Below are positions 42,600-63,851 of a stretch of 64,000 nucleotides of DNA, piece by piece. Position 1 is the first letter of the stretch; the number at the start of each line of letters is the position of its first letter. Below the pieces are notes generated by a model. That model made no database searches, was not told the DNA's origin, and saw nothing but the letters and a program-made list of their open reading frames with translations. The position numbers were made by a program, and so were the translations under genes. This stretch comes from Acanthacorydalis orientalis. Taxonomy: Eukaryota > Arthropoda > Insecta > Megaloptera > Corydalidae. The stretch is from NCBI GenBank assembly GCA_034766995.1, contig CM068315.1:51599162-51663161 (forward strand), in the 5' to 3' direction.

Positions 42600-43237
42600 G
42601 AAACGTTTCTCGATTATAAAAAGATACATATGATTGATTTGTCGTATAAAATAATAATAATGCACTTTTCGTGAATAAATGAGAGTAAATAAATACTAAA
42701 AAAGTGTTAAGTAGAAAATAAATAGATACAAACGATAACACGTTCTAATAAACTTAAATTATAACCTGATCCTCTTAAGAAATTAATGTAATGTGCATAC
42801 ACTTAAAGTGTACAACTATTTCAAACTGACAAAACACAAACATGTATGTTCATATACTGTAAGGATCAGATTCTCTAAAGTGTGTTATAGTGGAAAACTT
42901 TCAAGTACTTTAACGTGAAAGCTTATTGAAAAACAACGTTACATCCATTACGAACTGTTATACTTATGTTTTACAATGCAACAAAACGCATTCATTTGCA
43001 ATTTTTTCATTTATATTTAAAACGAGACAATAGATTCGGTTTTATATATTTCATATGACGTTTCACTAATAACAGTTCTTTTGTCATTGAAAATTGTGAA
43101 TGGCACTTTAAATATGATTAAAGAATACAGAAAAAAAATGATTTTCACTGAACATCTATAAAGATCGTTAAATTTCTTACATACGACGGTAACACAAATT
43201 AATCTCGTTCTAGATAGGAAAGAATGTAAAAAAAATA
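42600..43237. other. AT-rich sequence
   Basis: Nothing recognised before the mariner pseudogene. Confidence 0.6.
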
Positions 43238-44263
43238 TTATTTTTCTACATAATCCGCTTTAACTTTAATACATTTTTACAGCGCTTAATTAGCAATTCT
43301 ATACGCTTAAAAAAATAATCTTCCGTTTTCGTGTTAAAGTGGTCAGTCACGCTGTTTTCAGGTCATTGCCATCAGGCAAACGCTGTCCATGTAAATTTTT
43401 TTTCAAATGACCAAAAATGTAACAATCGCTAGAGATTATTTCTGGACTACAGGATGGGTGATAAAGTTCTTGGACACCACACACCCGAACACCAGCTTGA
43501 GAAATCGAGTAGAGGTGTGAACTGGTGTATTGTCGTGCAACAAGCGCATTTCTTTTGTTAGTTTTCCACGCCATTTTTCGATAATATCATCTCGAAATTT
43601 ATACAACAATGTGGCATAATACAGATCATTTACAGTGGCATTGCGCTTCTTAAAATCTATTAATAAAATACCCATCCAATCTGGAAAAACTGTAACTATG
43701 AACTTTTTTGTGGATTGAGACACATTGGCTTTTCTTGCGGGTGATTCACCTTCTCACCGCCATTCCATGATTTCTTTTACACAGAGGATTATTGTAAAAT
43801 CCATTGCTTCATCCCCTGTCATAATGGACTCGATTAGTGCATTTGAATCTGGCTCACATAGCTCTAAAAATGAACGAGCATAGGCTAACTCGACGTTGGC
43901 AGCGAACGGTAGAAAAAAAATGTATGTCTCTCCCCTTGCACTGACCTTAATGGTCATAGATAATTCGTCGAGAGGTTGTTTGTGAAAGATTGAACATTGC
44001 TGATATTTATGTCACTTTTAAAAGTCACTAAGCATCAGGTCTTCGATCGTGAGCACTTCCACAGGGCGACCAGGACCCGATTCATCTTCCAGTGACTCTT
44101 CTCCCATATGAAACCTCTTATCCCATTATTTTATTATGAAGTATGAAGAGAAAAGTTCCCCATCTACACCATTTAACCGTTACTTTATTTGATGCGGTGT
44201 AATCCCTTCTTTTATCAAAACTTTTATTACCGCACGATACTCAATTTTGATTACTTGTGACAT
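43238..44263 (-). pseudogene. mariner transposase pseudogene, nearly full length
   Basis: Minus-strand pieces in order: MSQVIKIEYRAVIKVLIKEG (start 44263), GEESLEDESGPGRPVEV, ESIMTGDEA (first catalytic Asp), DWMGILLIDFKKRNATVND, LLHDNTPVHTS (second catalytic Asp), FGHLKKNLHGQRLPDGNDLK and KRIELLIKRCKN, ending in TAA at 43238. Stops and frameshifts break it into at least four frames. It belongs to a different mariner lineage from the other two. Element ends were not resolved, although GTTAGGCCGAGAATA near 44403 resembles a mariner terminus. Confidence 0.9.
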
Positions 44264-44439
44264 TGCAAAGAACACATCTTGTTCTTATCGCTGTCACTGT
44301 ACGTATGATTAAGTTATAACATTAAAATTTTTACTAAACGGTCCTAAGACATAAACATAACCACATTGCACAGATACGCCATACGTGCGCATGCTTAAAC
44401 GTGTTAGGCCGAGAATATCTGGCGCTACCTCATATTTAT

Positions 44440-45876
44440 CCGTTTTATTTTCCGCTGACAGATAAAATTCGTTTGTAAAGAATCGTGGAACATATATTTT
44501 TTACAGAATAGCTTCTCAGATAGAAATATAAATAAAAACATTTCTTTTCAATGTATCGTGTTTTTTGTTTACTCGGTACTATATTAAAAATAAAAATATA
44601 TTATCTTTAACATTAAAATCAACTTAAACATACTATTTTAAATACAGTAAATGTACATAGAATAATCCCAAGTTGTTCGTATAAGCTTCATAAATACAAA
44701 CGCAAATCCAATTCATACTAGCATTCCTTAAAAGATAAGTGAAGACGTACAGTGCTTTGAGACTGCATTATGGGATTTTATTTAGAAATAATGCGATTTC
44801 TTATTACGGATACTTTTGTTCTATTTAGAATTCTAGGGATGAAGAAAATTTCTTTTTCTCGAATCAAACGAAATTGTACTTATTACATATATACATTTTA
44901 ACTCAAATCGATTATTTTTATTTATCTCAATTGAATTAATAAAAATAAGTATACATTTTTAATTACTGATCATGCTTCTGCCAACCAATATAAGGACTTA
45001 TTTACGTTTTAATTATTTTGTACTTTTGCTTTAAATATAAACTCAGAAAATCAATTATTTAAAATGCAATTTCTTGACTTTTTCGTACTAATTTTATTTT
45101 CTTCTAACAATTACCGTGGTAAATAATGGTAGAATTGTATAAATAACGAATTATTAAAAGTATAAGTCTAAATCGAATAACTCGAGTCAGAAAAGATACG
45201 TTACACTCAAAAATAACAAATAAGAACAGAATTTTCTTTTTTATATTTCATTTAAACTTTACATTAACTGTAAATGTGCGCATTAATTGTTAATAATTGA
45301 ATGCATTATATTCCGAATCGCCTTCTATGTCATTATAATTGATTTCGACAGTATTTCACGTTTAGATAATAATATTATTTAAATTATTTTTAATAGATAG
45401 ACTTAACAACCAAAACTACTTAAACACATCTATCAAGAAATGGTTCGTAACAACTACAGAGAACTATATGCTAATAAAAAGAAAAATGTTTAAAAATAAT
45501 AACAGAAATAAATAAACTACAAATTTCAACTTCACAGATAAATTCCTTTTTCATACCGCGAACCACAAGAAAAAATCTAGTCAAATTATTTCAATAAATC
45601 ATTATTAATTATTTTTTTTATTATTGCTTATGCGCATTTCAACAGCGATGCGAACATTCTCAAAGAGACATGGTATAAAAAATCTATTACAATTTTAAAT
45701 AATTCGTACGATAGTGAAAAAATGTAATAAAAATATTTTAATATTTTTATTACCTAATAAAAAAACGTGTTAAATTTATTGTCAAACGTATAGAAAATTA
45801 TTAACAACTTTTATGAAATTGCAATAATAACACAATAAAAAACTATTTATAACATTTTAAATATATATATTAAATG
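44440..45876. other. AT-rich intergenic or intron sequence
   Basis: Nothing recognised; no Atg16 exon seen. Confidence 0.6.
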
Positions 45877-46748
45877 CAGGGTCTTTGAATGAACTTCGTC
45901 CGATTTTATTTTGCCACCATTTTTGTTTGTTGTGTTAGTTGTAATTTGACAGTGGTCTAGTTCGGATAATGGCAATTTATTATGGAGAGTTGGTCGCCGT
46001 CGAGAATGGTATAATAAAGTGTTACAATTCAGTATTGACTAAATATTGAGTGATTTCTTGTTGAATTTTTTCCTTAAGCTGTTGAATTGTTACCGGTTTG
46101 TAAGCATAAACCCTTTCTATAAAGTAACCCACAAAAAAATCTGGCGCAGTTAAATCAGGTGAACGAGGTGGACAATCGATACGACCAAACTTTGAAATTA
46201 TTCGACTAGTAAATGCATTGCGAAAAATTTGCATCACAGAGCGAGCTGTGTGTGATGTGGCAGCGTCCGGTTGAAACCACAAATGCTGTAGACATTATAC
46301 ATTAATTACAGACACAAAGAAGTTTCGGATCGCACGGCACCGTTCACCAGTGACAGTAACAACATTTCCATTGGTATCCTCAAAAAAAAAATGGTTCAAT
46401 GATCCCACCAACCTAAATTGCACATCAGTCAACAGTCACTCTTCGAAGGTAAAGAGGTCGTTCATGGATTAGTCTTGGGTTTTCCGATCCCCAAGAACAC
46501 CTATTTTGTTTGTTTACATATTCACGCACGTTGAAATGAGCTTTGTGTCATGATTAAATTTCCGAAAAAATTGTAATCATCAATATTAGCTACAGTACAC
46601 CTTATTACTCCATTCTAAACGGTGTTAAACTCTCCGTAACTAATCGCCTTCGTCTGAACTATACCACTGTCAAATTACAACTGACAGCCACACAACAAAC
46701 AGAAATAACGGCGAAAAAAAATCGTACGAATTTCATTCAAACACCCTG
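45877..46748 (-). mobile_element. Tc1/mariner-superfamily element with very long TIRs, 872 bp
   Basis: The left end CAGGGTCTTTGAATGAACTT and the reverse complement of the right end CAGGGTGTTTGAATGAAATT begin inverted repeats that stay alignable for roughly 145 bp (45877-46025 versus 46600-46748). TA follows the right end; the left flank is TG, perhaps a mutated TA. The interior holds only the C-terminal part of a transposase, so the copy is a deletion derivative. Confidence 0.85.
46022..46580 (-). pseudogene. transposase fragment of the long-TIR element
   Basis: The open minus frame 46022-46282 reads WFQPDAATSHTARSVMQIFR with RSPDLTAPDFF, the catalytic region of a Tc1/mariner-type transposase. 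Upstream pieces (GVLGDRKP, FFEDTNGNVVTVTGERCRAI) continue it with stops and shifts. The N-terminal DNA-binding part is absent. Confidence 0.88.
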
Positions 46749-48596
<1,848 letters not shown>

Positions 48597-48842
48597 CAGT
48601 GCTCTCTGTCGTACCACAACACCTGATGTAAATAATACCACATAAAATGTGGTATCCATCTTGTACCGCATCAGGCCCTGATGAGGTATAAGAGGGAACG
48701 ATTTGTAGAATAGGAACGCTTATTTAAAGCGCTCCGGTGTTCGTTATTCAATACCCCTTAATTACAATCAGCTATATATAGTAAACGCGCAGAAGAGGAA
48801 AAAAGGGGAAGAGGGAAGTTTACGGTACGACAAGGAGCACTG
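48597..48842. mobile_element. 246-bp MITE with TA target duplication
   Basis: The left end CAGTGCTCTCTGTCGTACC and the reverse complement of the right end CAGTGCTCCTTGTCGTACC match at 17 of 19 positions, with TA on both sides (48595-48596, 48843-48844). It is GC-richer than its surroundings. A 9-bp hairpin (48635-48655) lies near the left end. It has no coding capacity. CAGT termini plus TA indicate a Tc1/mariner-superfamily MITE. Confidence 0.85.
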
Positions 48843-48956
48843 TAATACGATATATTTCGTAATAATGAAAATCTGTTATTAAAAACAATTATTATTAATT
48901 TAAAATACTACACATACCGCAAAAAATAATTTCATCGATAATTCGCAGAGTATTTA

Positions 48957-56866
<7,910 letters not shown>

Positions 56867-57665
56867 TGCGATTAACAATTAAAACTTAGATATATTTTTG
56901 AATATTAGAAAACTGAAAACAACATAACCTCAATACATATGATAAAGATAAAATAATTCATAATGATATATACCTGCTTAAAATCAATCCAGCATGGTGC
57001 ATATAGAAAATAAGAACTTTTAACAAATGTAAAAATTAAGATAAATATACGCTACCCTACTTTATTTAGAAATTACAATGTTTACAATGTCAATTTTACA
57101 TCTGGATTCGAACCAAATTCACAAAGAATAGAATTCTGTACTTCATGCTCGTATTTATTTCAAATACTAAAAGTACTGAAGAGACTTCTTTACCTATGAT
57201 AGTGAACTACAGGAAATTTGTATTTTTACTATACTGCAATTTCATTACAAAAATTTTCAAGCAGTATTATTACTTTAATTTCTTATGTTATACGCCTTGA
57301 ATATTAATAATTTATAACATATATAAATTATTGGCTTACAGCTGACTGATTTACAATGAACGAGTCAAAATTTCATTCAAAACACACAACATCAACATCA
57401 TAGTTAATTCTGTTTACCTCGACATATAATTGTTAATTGAACACACATTCTAGATAATTAAACATAATTTAATACCTATAATTTTAGTATTTATCTCTAT
57501 TTATATTACATATAATTAATTGTTTTTATATACATATTAATTCCAATACTATATATTACCTTTCAAAAAACTGATACATTTTTATCATTGTTCTAAGAAT
57601 ACTACACAAAAAATGTTAATTTTGAATTATCATTCTATTCTTTTAATATATCATTTTCATATATA

Positions 57666-57762
<97 letters not shown>

Positions 57763-58206
57763 ATATATATATATATGTTTGCATGTATGTGTACTGTAAA
57801 TTAAATACATTATGAACAAAAACTGTTGTTATTAAAATAGTAATGACTTATTTATTATTTTAGGCAATATATAATATAATAAAAATTAATACTGATGACA
57901 TATTAAATGACTTACATTTTCAAAACGTGCAAAAAAACGTACCATCGCTGTCAAAATATGGTGACGGCATCTGTCAAGTTCTGAAATTATATTTATCTCA
58001 TTTGTGGTTGTTATTGTTATGATAATAGAAATTTAAAATATTTAACAACATACTTTTTTATATGCGTTTAATGATTTGTTAAAAAAAGCACATTAAATTA
58101 GAAAATATTCATGAATAAACTATATATGAGTTAAAGAATCATACGGGTTTTATTATAAACATATAATTGTTTTGTTTTAATCATTGTATATATTTGTATA
58201 AAATAA
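56867..58206. promoter_or_regulatory. head-to-head intergenic region between Atg16 and the uncharacterised gene
   Basis: About 1.3 kb separates the two divergent start codons. It holds a likely Atg16 5' UTR intron near 56913-56973, a (TA)n array of about 108 bases (57668-57775) and a GC-richer block at about 57920-57985 that could contain the + strand start site. No clear TATA/Inr pair was seen. Confidence 0.4.
57668..57775. repeat. (TA)n array
   Basis: Nearly pure TA dinucleotide repeat of about 108 bases in the divergent intergenic region, with one or two interruptions near the right end. Confidence 0.95.
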
Positions 58207-58264
58207 ATGAACAATATGCTAAGAGGAAGTAATAAAATGGATCATAGGCGATCTGAACCACAAG
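58207..58264 (+). CDS. uncharacterised gene, exon 1
   Basis: Encodes MNNMLRGSNKMDHRRSEPQ and ends CAAG|GTATTA in phase 1. The next intron is 65 bases. Confidence 0.7.
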
Positions 58265-59917
58265 GTATTAATTAGTCATTTAATTCTGAAAGTTATATAA
58301 ATAAGTAATTATTTTTTATTGGTTTTTAGGCCATGGTTGTGGATATTCAGCAGTAGGAAGGGCACCGTCTACATTAAGTGTTCCTGCTAGTGATTATGTA
58401 ATGTCTCTACCTGTTACTTGTCCTCCATCCCCAGCTATTTCAAATATAACATTAACACCTGGAAGAACAAGAAACATAGATCAAGATATGGAAGCATTAA
58501 GAATATCCCGACAAGACAATCCATATATTCAAGTATGAAGTTAAATATTCTATTTTTGTAATGAATGTATCTTAAAAAGGCATTTCTCTATATGTCGAAA
58601 TGATATAACAAATATTATTTTCACTTAAAAATACACATATTTTATTTATTTTTTTAATAAACAAAATCAAATAAAATCAATTAAGTTTTCATTTAATTTC
58701 AATTACAAAAAATTAAAGTTACAAGATTAACTGAATATATACATACTTAACTATATTTTAATGCTGAGAAAAAATTTGGACCATGTAGCCCTACAATATC
58801 AACATATAAAAAAGAATTTAGTTTCCAGAAATATGTGTTTTACAACAATTTAAATTTATGTATTTTTATATAAATGTTTTAGCAAATATTGGCGAGCCGA
58901 GAAAGTCTTGTTGACTGTTTAGAAGAATCTGAATCAGATGATACAAATCTTATGTCACAGGTAATTAGTAGCTATATGCATAAAAAATAATTAATTTTGT
59001 TATAGTTCTGTTGCTATTAATATTTAATAACAAAAACTAACATATTTTTTTAAATTAATAAATACAAATGGTGATGGTAGCATGCTGTAGATTTGGTTGG
59101 TTATGGTATTTGCAGGAATTTCCTACTGATCTTGATGCAGATCCACTAACATTACCAGAAATTCATGAACATATGATACGAAGTCCACCTCCAACAACTT
59201 GGCCTAGATCACCTAATTTCAAAGCTTTTCGTTTCCCAACATCTAGCGATGATGAAAACGTAAATATGCTTTTAAAATAGCAATTATTTATCTAGTGTAT
59301 CAAAATAATGTTACGTTTAATAATTCCCTACTTTTCTTTTTTAATTACAAAAAAATTAATTAATTTAGACATTATTTCGATCGATATAAAGTATATTTAT
59401 TTTATTTACATGCTATAAAATATTGTTTGCATTTTTTTATAATCTTCATTATTATAATCTTAATTCGCTTACATTCACATCATCAAATATAAAATTAAAA
59501 TATTTTTCTTTTTTAATAATTCAGAACAAATAATCAGTTATTTTTATACTTTATAAGTGAAGTATACTATAGATGTAATCTAACATTTATAGATAAACAT
59601 TAACATAATCTTCTTAGTTTAACAGTGCTAATTACAGCCATATATATTAATGAATAAGAAATGAAATTATATGCTTTATAAGAACATAATTTTCACAGGA
59701 TAATTTCCACAAGTCTCCAATAAGAACATCGAGAGTTTCGTTAGGTGAATCTTCAAATTCTCCACCACCTAAAGCATTACCAAGACCACACAGTCATCAT
59801 AATACCGAAAGATTTTCTTTATTGAATCCCGTTTCAATTCGATCTCTTTCTGATGTAAGAAGAATTAGTGGTACACCTGATGATAGCGTTCAGTTAATGT
59901 CAAATAATGATGAATGA
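58207..59917 (+). CDS. uncharacterised Ser/Pro-rich protein, five exons, 233 residues
   Basis: Exons 58207-58264, 58330-58532, 58883-58960, 59116-59259 and 59699-59917 join through good GT-AG sites with correct phase into 233 residues, with stop TGA at 59915-59917. The start at 58207 directly follows an in-frame TAA; ATGs at 58216 and 58237 are alternatives. The product is rich in Ser, Pro, Asp and Asn, with no hydrophobic segment, no cysteine pattern and no domain I recognise. It has several SP/TP and RxxS sites (RSPPPTTWPRSP, SSDDEN, TPGRTRNIDQDMEALRIS), suggesting a disordered, phosphorylated adaptor, but that is inference. It is head-to-head with Atg16, about 1.3 kb between start codons, so the two may share a promoter region. 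An AATAAA lies near 60275. The clean splicing makes it very likely a real gene; the function is unknown. Confidence 0.8.
58330..58532 (+). CDS. uncharacterised gene, exon 2
   Basis: The acceptor is TTTTTAG|GCCATG and the donor is ATTCAA|GTATGA. Encodes GHGCGYSAVGRAPSTLSVP through RQDNPYIQ, a Ser/Pro-rich stretch followed by a short charged helix-like segment. Confidence 0.8.
58883..58960 (+). CDS. uncharacterised gene, exon 3
   Basis: The acceptor is GTTTTAG|CAAATA and the donor is TCACAG|GTAATT. Encodes 26 residues, QILASRESLVDCLEESESDD and more. It is phase 0 at both ends, so it could be skipped without a frame change. Confidence 0.78.
59116..59259 (+). CDS. uncharacterised gene, exon 4
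   Basis: The acceptor is TTTGCAG|GAATTT and the donor is GAAAAC|GTAAAT. Encodes 48 residues, EFPTDLDADPLTLPEIHEHM through the Pro-rich PPPTTWPRSP to SSDDEN. Phase 0 at both ends. Confidence 0.8.
59699..59917 (+). CDS. uncharacterised gene, terminal exon
   Basis: The acceptor is TTTTCACAG|GATAAT. Encodes 72 residues ending DSVQLMSNNDE and stop TGA. Contains His and Ser/Pro-rich stretches (SNSPPPKALPRPHSHH). Confidence 0.8.
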   Translation, partial: DNFHKSPIRTSRVSLGESSNSPPPKALPRPHSHHNTERFSLLNPVSIRSLSDVRRISGTPDDSVQLMSNNDE

Positions 59918-60192
59918 ATGAATTTTTAACCTATTACATTCTTTCATTCATTTTTGAAACAGATCGGTTTTGGAAATTTGCATTCCAAATATTGTTTCAA
60001 AGAAAATCGGTCTTAAAGAAACAAATATGTTACTATGTGATAGAGATAGTTAAAGATTGGGCATTTAATGCAGATTCTAGTCATTTATGTATCAGAATTT
60101 TGATCAAAGAAATATATTTGTTTGCAGAATGTATAACGGCAGCTATGAAAGCTCCATTTTACCATCTGTACTTACCTTTAACTGTCATATAA
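59914..60192 (+). other. 92-codon ORF overlapping the stop of the uncharacterised gene
   Basis: The ATG at 59914 overlaps the upstream stop (GAATGA), and the frame stays open to 60190-60192. It lies in the 3' UTR of the five-exon gene. The composition is somewhat less AT-rich than the flanks. The product (MNEFLTYYILSFIFETDRFW onward) matches nothing I know. Possibly chance. Confidence 0.2.
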
Positions 60193-60571
60193 TACCCAAT
60201 ACTGATTTTAAAGACATTATGATTGTTTAAATTAAATTTAGTTTTAATTAAAATTATAATGTTTATATTTTGTAAATAAATAAAAATATAATTTTATTTC
60301 ATAAGTTGTTTATACTTAAAAACTATATTGGTATTTAGAACAATTAGTGATGAAGAAAATTATATCACATTCTTCCACGAATTCTCTGCCAAATATTTAT
60401 AAAAGTTAATAATTTAATTTTGGGTATTACATTGTTTGAATTCAAGGAAGTACCTGTATATAGTAATGTACTAATGTAGTGCCATTTATTTATAAGTAAT
60501 TTGTATAGAAAATAGACAGGGTGAATTAATGTTGTTCAACAGTGCATATAAATGTGCATACATACATACAT

Positions 60572-60634
<63 letters not shown>

Positions 60635-61735
60635 ATATATATCTATATATATATATATATATATACATGTGTGTTAAGTACTATAAGTACTAAATATTTT
60701 AGTTCATGATAAATAAATTATTAAATTTTATATTTTATCTTGATTATTGTTACTTATTTAAAGTAATTTTGAAATTATAATGAAGCCTTACAAAGGCTTG
60801 CCTTATAATAAATGTTTTCATAATGGATAATACTCTAATCATGGAATCAATGTATTCCAATGATAGGATGCGAATATCTTTTAGTTGAATAAAAAAAAAA
60901 TACAGAATTCAGAAATATTTGTATGAATTCTCGAAACAAATTTTTGGTGTGTGGTCCAATAAAAAAGCTACGCAAATAAATTTGTGATAAGAACACTTTG
61001 TATGTGAATAGTACTTACATGTACATATATGTGCGTATATATGATCATTATACCCACAAGAATGTGTATATTTTATTTTAAACTGTTAGATTTCATCTGT
61101 GTTCTTATTACATTGAAGTTTATAAAAAATATTTTATTTTCATTGTTATATTGAATATTTATGTGACAACAAAACTAAATGTTTTGACAATTTGGATATA
61201 ATTTTTATATATTACTATCTTATTTTCAAAATACACATTCATACACACTTATATGAACATTTAAACCTACTTATGAGAATGTAGATAATAATTTAATTGT
61301 AAGGGTCAAGTCAACTAAAAATAATGTCATTGCCTAAATCACTCCATTTTTAAGAAAATGTTTCTAATTTAATTACTGATACTTCTGATTATAGTAATAC
61401 ATTATTTGACATCTCATTTGCTAATGAATAAAATTTATTAAAAAAATCCCACTAATAGAGAAGTATTTCATAATTTATTTTAAGTAATGATCCTTACTAG
61501 ATAAAATACCAATATTTAGAATTATATTCGATTAGATTAGAGAAATTCTAAACATTTTTCAATATTTATTATAAAAAACCAATTAACAATATTTTTCATT
61601 TTATTAACTACTAGAAATATAACACCAATAAACAACTATTTCTGAGTTTATGTATGTAAATGTAAACATTTACAAGAAATGTAAGTATATGTAAGAATTA
61701 AATTACTTTTTCTTTTAAATGTAAATCATGTTTAA
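60193..61735. other. 3' flank, AT-rich
   Basis: Contains a candidate poly(A) signal near 60275 and an interrupted (TA)n array at about 60573-60664. Nothing else recognised. Confidence 0.65.
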
Positions 61736-62127
61736 CCCTTTTGATACGGCTATGTCTTTCGCCACTGCTTCCGCTGTATGGGTACTAAAATTGAAAATAC
61801 GACATTACTCTACGGGTCTGTTACGATACAAACGTACACTTACGCTACACACGTAATGAAAAATAATTAAAGGAAATTAATAATAAAATGCAAACATAAG
61901 AAGTAAAGGTACATACCATCTGATACTTTGCTGAAATAAAATCTTATCTCTAATGCACTGTCGAAACATTAATACTGATCCTCATATTGTTACGTTCAGA
62001 TTGGCTGTGACAAAAACAAAATAAATCTGTTCCAATAGAGATAACAGGCTATGCTATGTTCAACTAAAGTTGTGAGTCAATGCAAAATTTTAACAGGTGG
62101 CTATAGTCACCGGTAGTATCGAAAGGG
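61736..62127. mobile_element. piggyBac-like MITE, 392 bp, TTAA target duplication
   Basis: TTAA flanks both ends (61732-61735 and 62128-62131). The left end CCCTTTTGATACG and the reverse complement of the right end CCCTTTCGATACT match at 11 of 13 positions. TTAA duplications with CCC-starting TIRs are characteristic of piggyBac. No transposase ORF; GC-richer than its flanks. Confidence 0.8.
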
Positions 62128-62131
62128 TTAA

Positions 62132-63814
62132 AATTACATTTTTTTTTACTATAATTCACGATAATTTTACTAACGATCGTTGAACTCATATTTTCATTTA
62201 TATGTGATTCTATATAATTAAATGTTCTATACTTTATATTAAGTATGTATAATAATGTTTCCAGGTTTAATACATTAATTACAAAAGTAAATTATTATTA
62301 GCGCTGGACGCATATATATATTTTACTGTTTTTTATTTAGAATATATATTACTTCGCTCTGTATTACTACCTCATTTTATTTAGTGTAATTTTGTAAATG
62401 TTAGTAAAAATTTCACTTTTTAATATTAATTCACAATTATATGTTTAAAAGTTTTATGGATTAAGATTTTTTCAACATTAATTTTACTATATGTCATGTC
62501 AAATTGAATAAGTGAAATATGAAAAATTTTCAGAAGTTACAGAAAGTAATTAATATTAATTTTTTTATTTATTAATCAACATATCATTTATAATTTAATG
62601 TAGTAGACAGAGACATTCTCTTTTTATAATTACAATGAAGTCTGTTTTAATTTAAAATACAAATATTTCATACTTAAATTTACTTAAGATCAATTAGAAA
62701 CTTATTTGAAAAAAATATAAATGTTAATTAAAATAAATATTATTAAGCACATTTTATTCAAATATAATAAACACATATTAAATAATTAGCAACAAAATAT
62801 GTTAAATACAATGGAAGTTGTTTTTGAACATGAAATTAATTTAATTAGCAATCTTTCATGATTTAATGAATTAATTATAATAAAGATATTATTCAATCAG
62901 CAAAGTGTGAAGTATCAAAAATTATTTTAATTAATTATTTGTTTAGCAGCTTGTATTAGAACTGGAATTGTGCTTGTGATTTAAATAAGCTAGTATATAA
63001 TTTTAATAATTCTGGCATAAATGTAATAAATTAATTTCAATATAGAAAGCTATTAAAAATATGTGCATCATTAAATTCATGGAAATATTAATTGAGAACA
63101 CATATACAGATATTCTGATATTGCTAATTATATTTATTTTATAAATAATATAACAGTTTATATACATTAACACATTATCTGTTTAATTGTTACATGTTAA
63201 TAAGATGTACTTAATTTAACATGTTCTAAAATAATGGCTAATAATTAAATCTACACCAAATAGCTGATGTAATAAAACAAAAATATTTTAATAGAAAATA
63301 AATAACATAAAAAAGTGGTCAGTTTTAAACTTTTAATATATTTTAGGAAATAGATAAAAGTTAATACTTAAAACAATTAAAAGATGTTATAATGTTAAAT
63401 AACATACACATACAATTTGAAAACATATTTTAGAACAATAAATATTGGCCACTAAAAATATAGTCAAATAAATATACTGGTTAAAATTATTATTTAGAAA
63501 TTATACAATAGAAACTCCAAATTTGGAAATAATATAAAATAGTATCAAAAATAGGAAAGTGTTGATGTATTATGCAGTAAAATGATCCTGGAACTGTTAT
63601 TAAATAAACAAAATTAAATAAATGAAAAATTTCCAAAATAAATGTTTTAATATTTTTTTTTCAGAAGTAGACAGGACATTATACAAATAGAAATTGTGAA
63701 ATAAATACTAATGATGAAATGAAGATTAAATCATGCAGTTTTTATCATTTAGTGAAAAGTGCTGTCTTTGTGGTAGTATTCAGTCACTGATACAACATAC
63801 ATGCATTTTAATTC

Positions 63815-63851
<37 letters not shown>

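Noticed and set aside
57098..57125. A tRNA T-arm look-alike (GGTTCGAATCC, minus strand)
   Set aside because: No matching acceptor, D or anticodon stems are found at the right spacing; it lies in the Atg16 upstream region.
59068..59280. ORF with an upstream start MVMVACCRFGW before exon 4 of the unknown gene
   Set aside because: The sequence before 59116 is intron with a clear TTTGCAG acceptor; the upstream codons are intronic.
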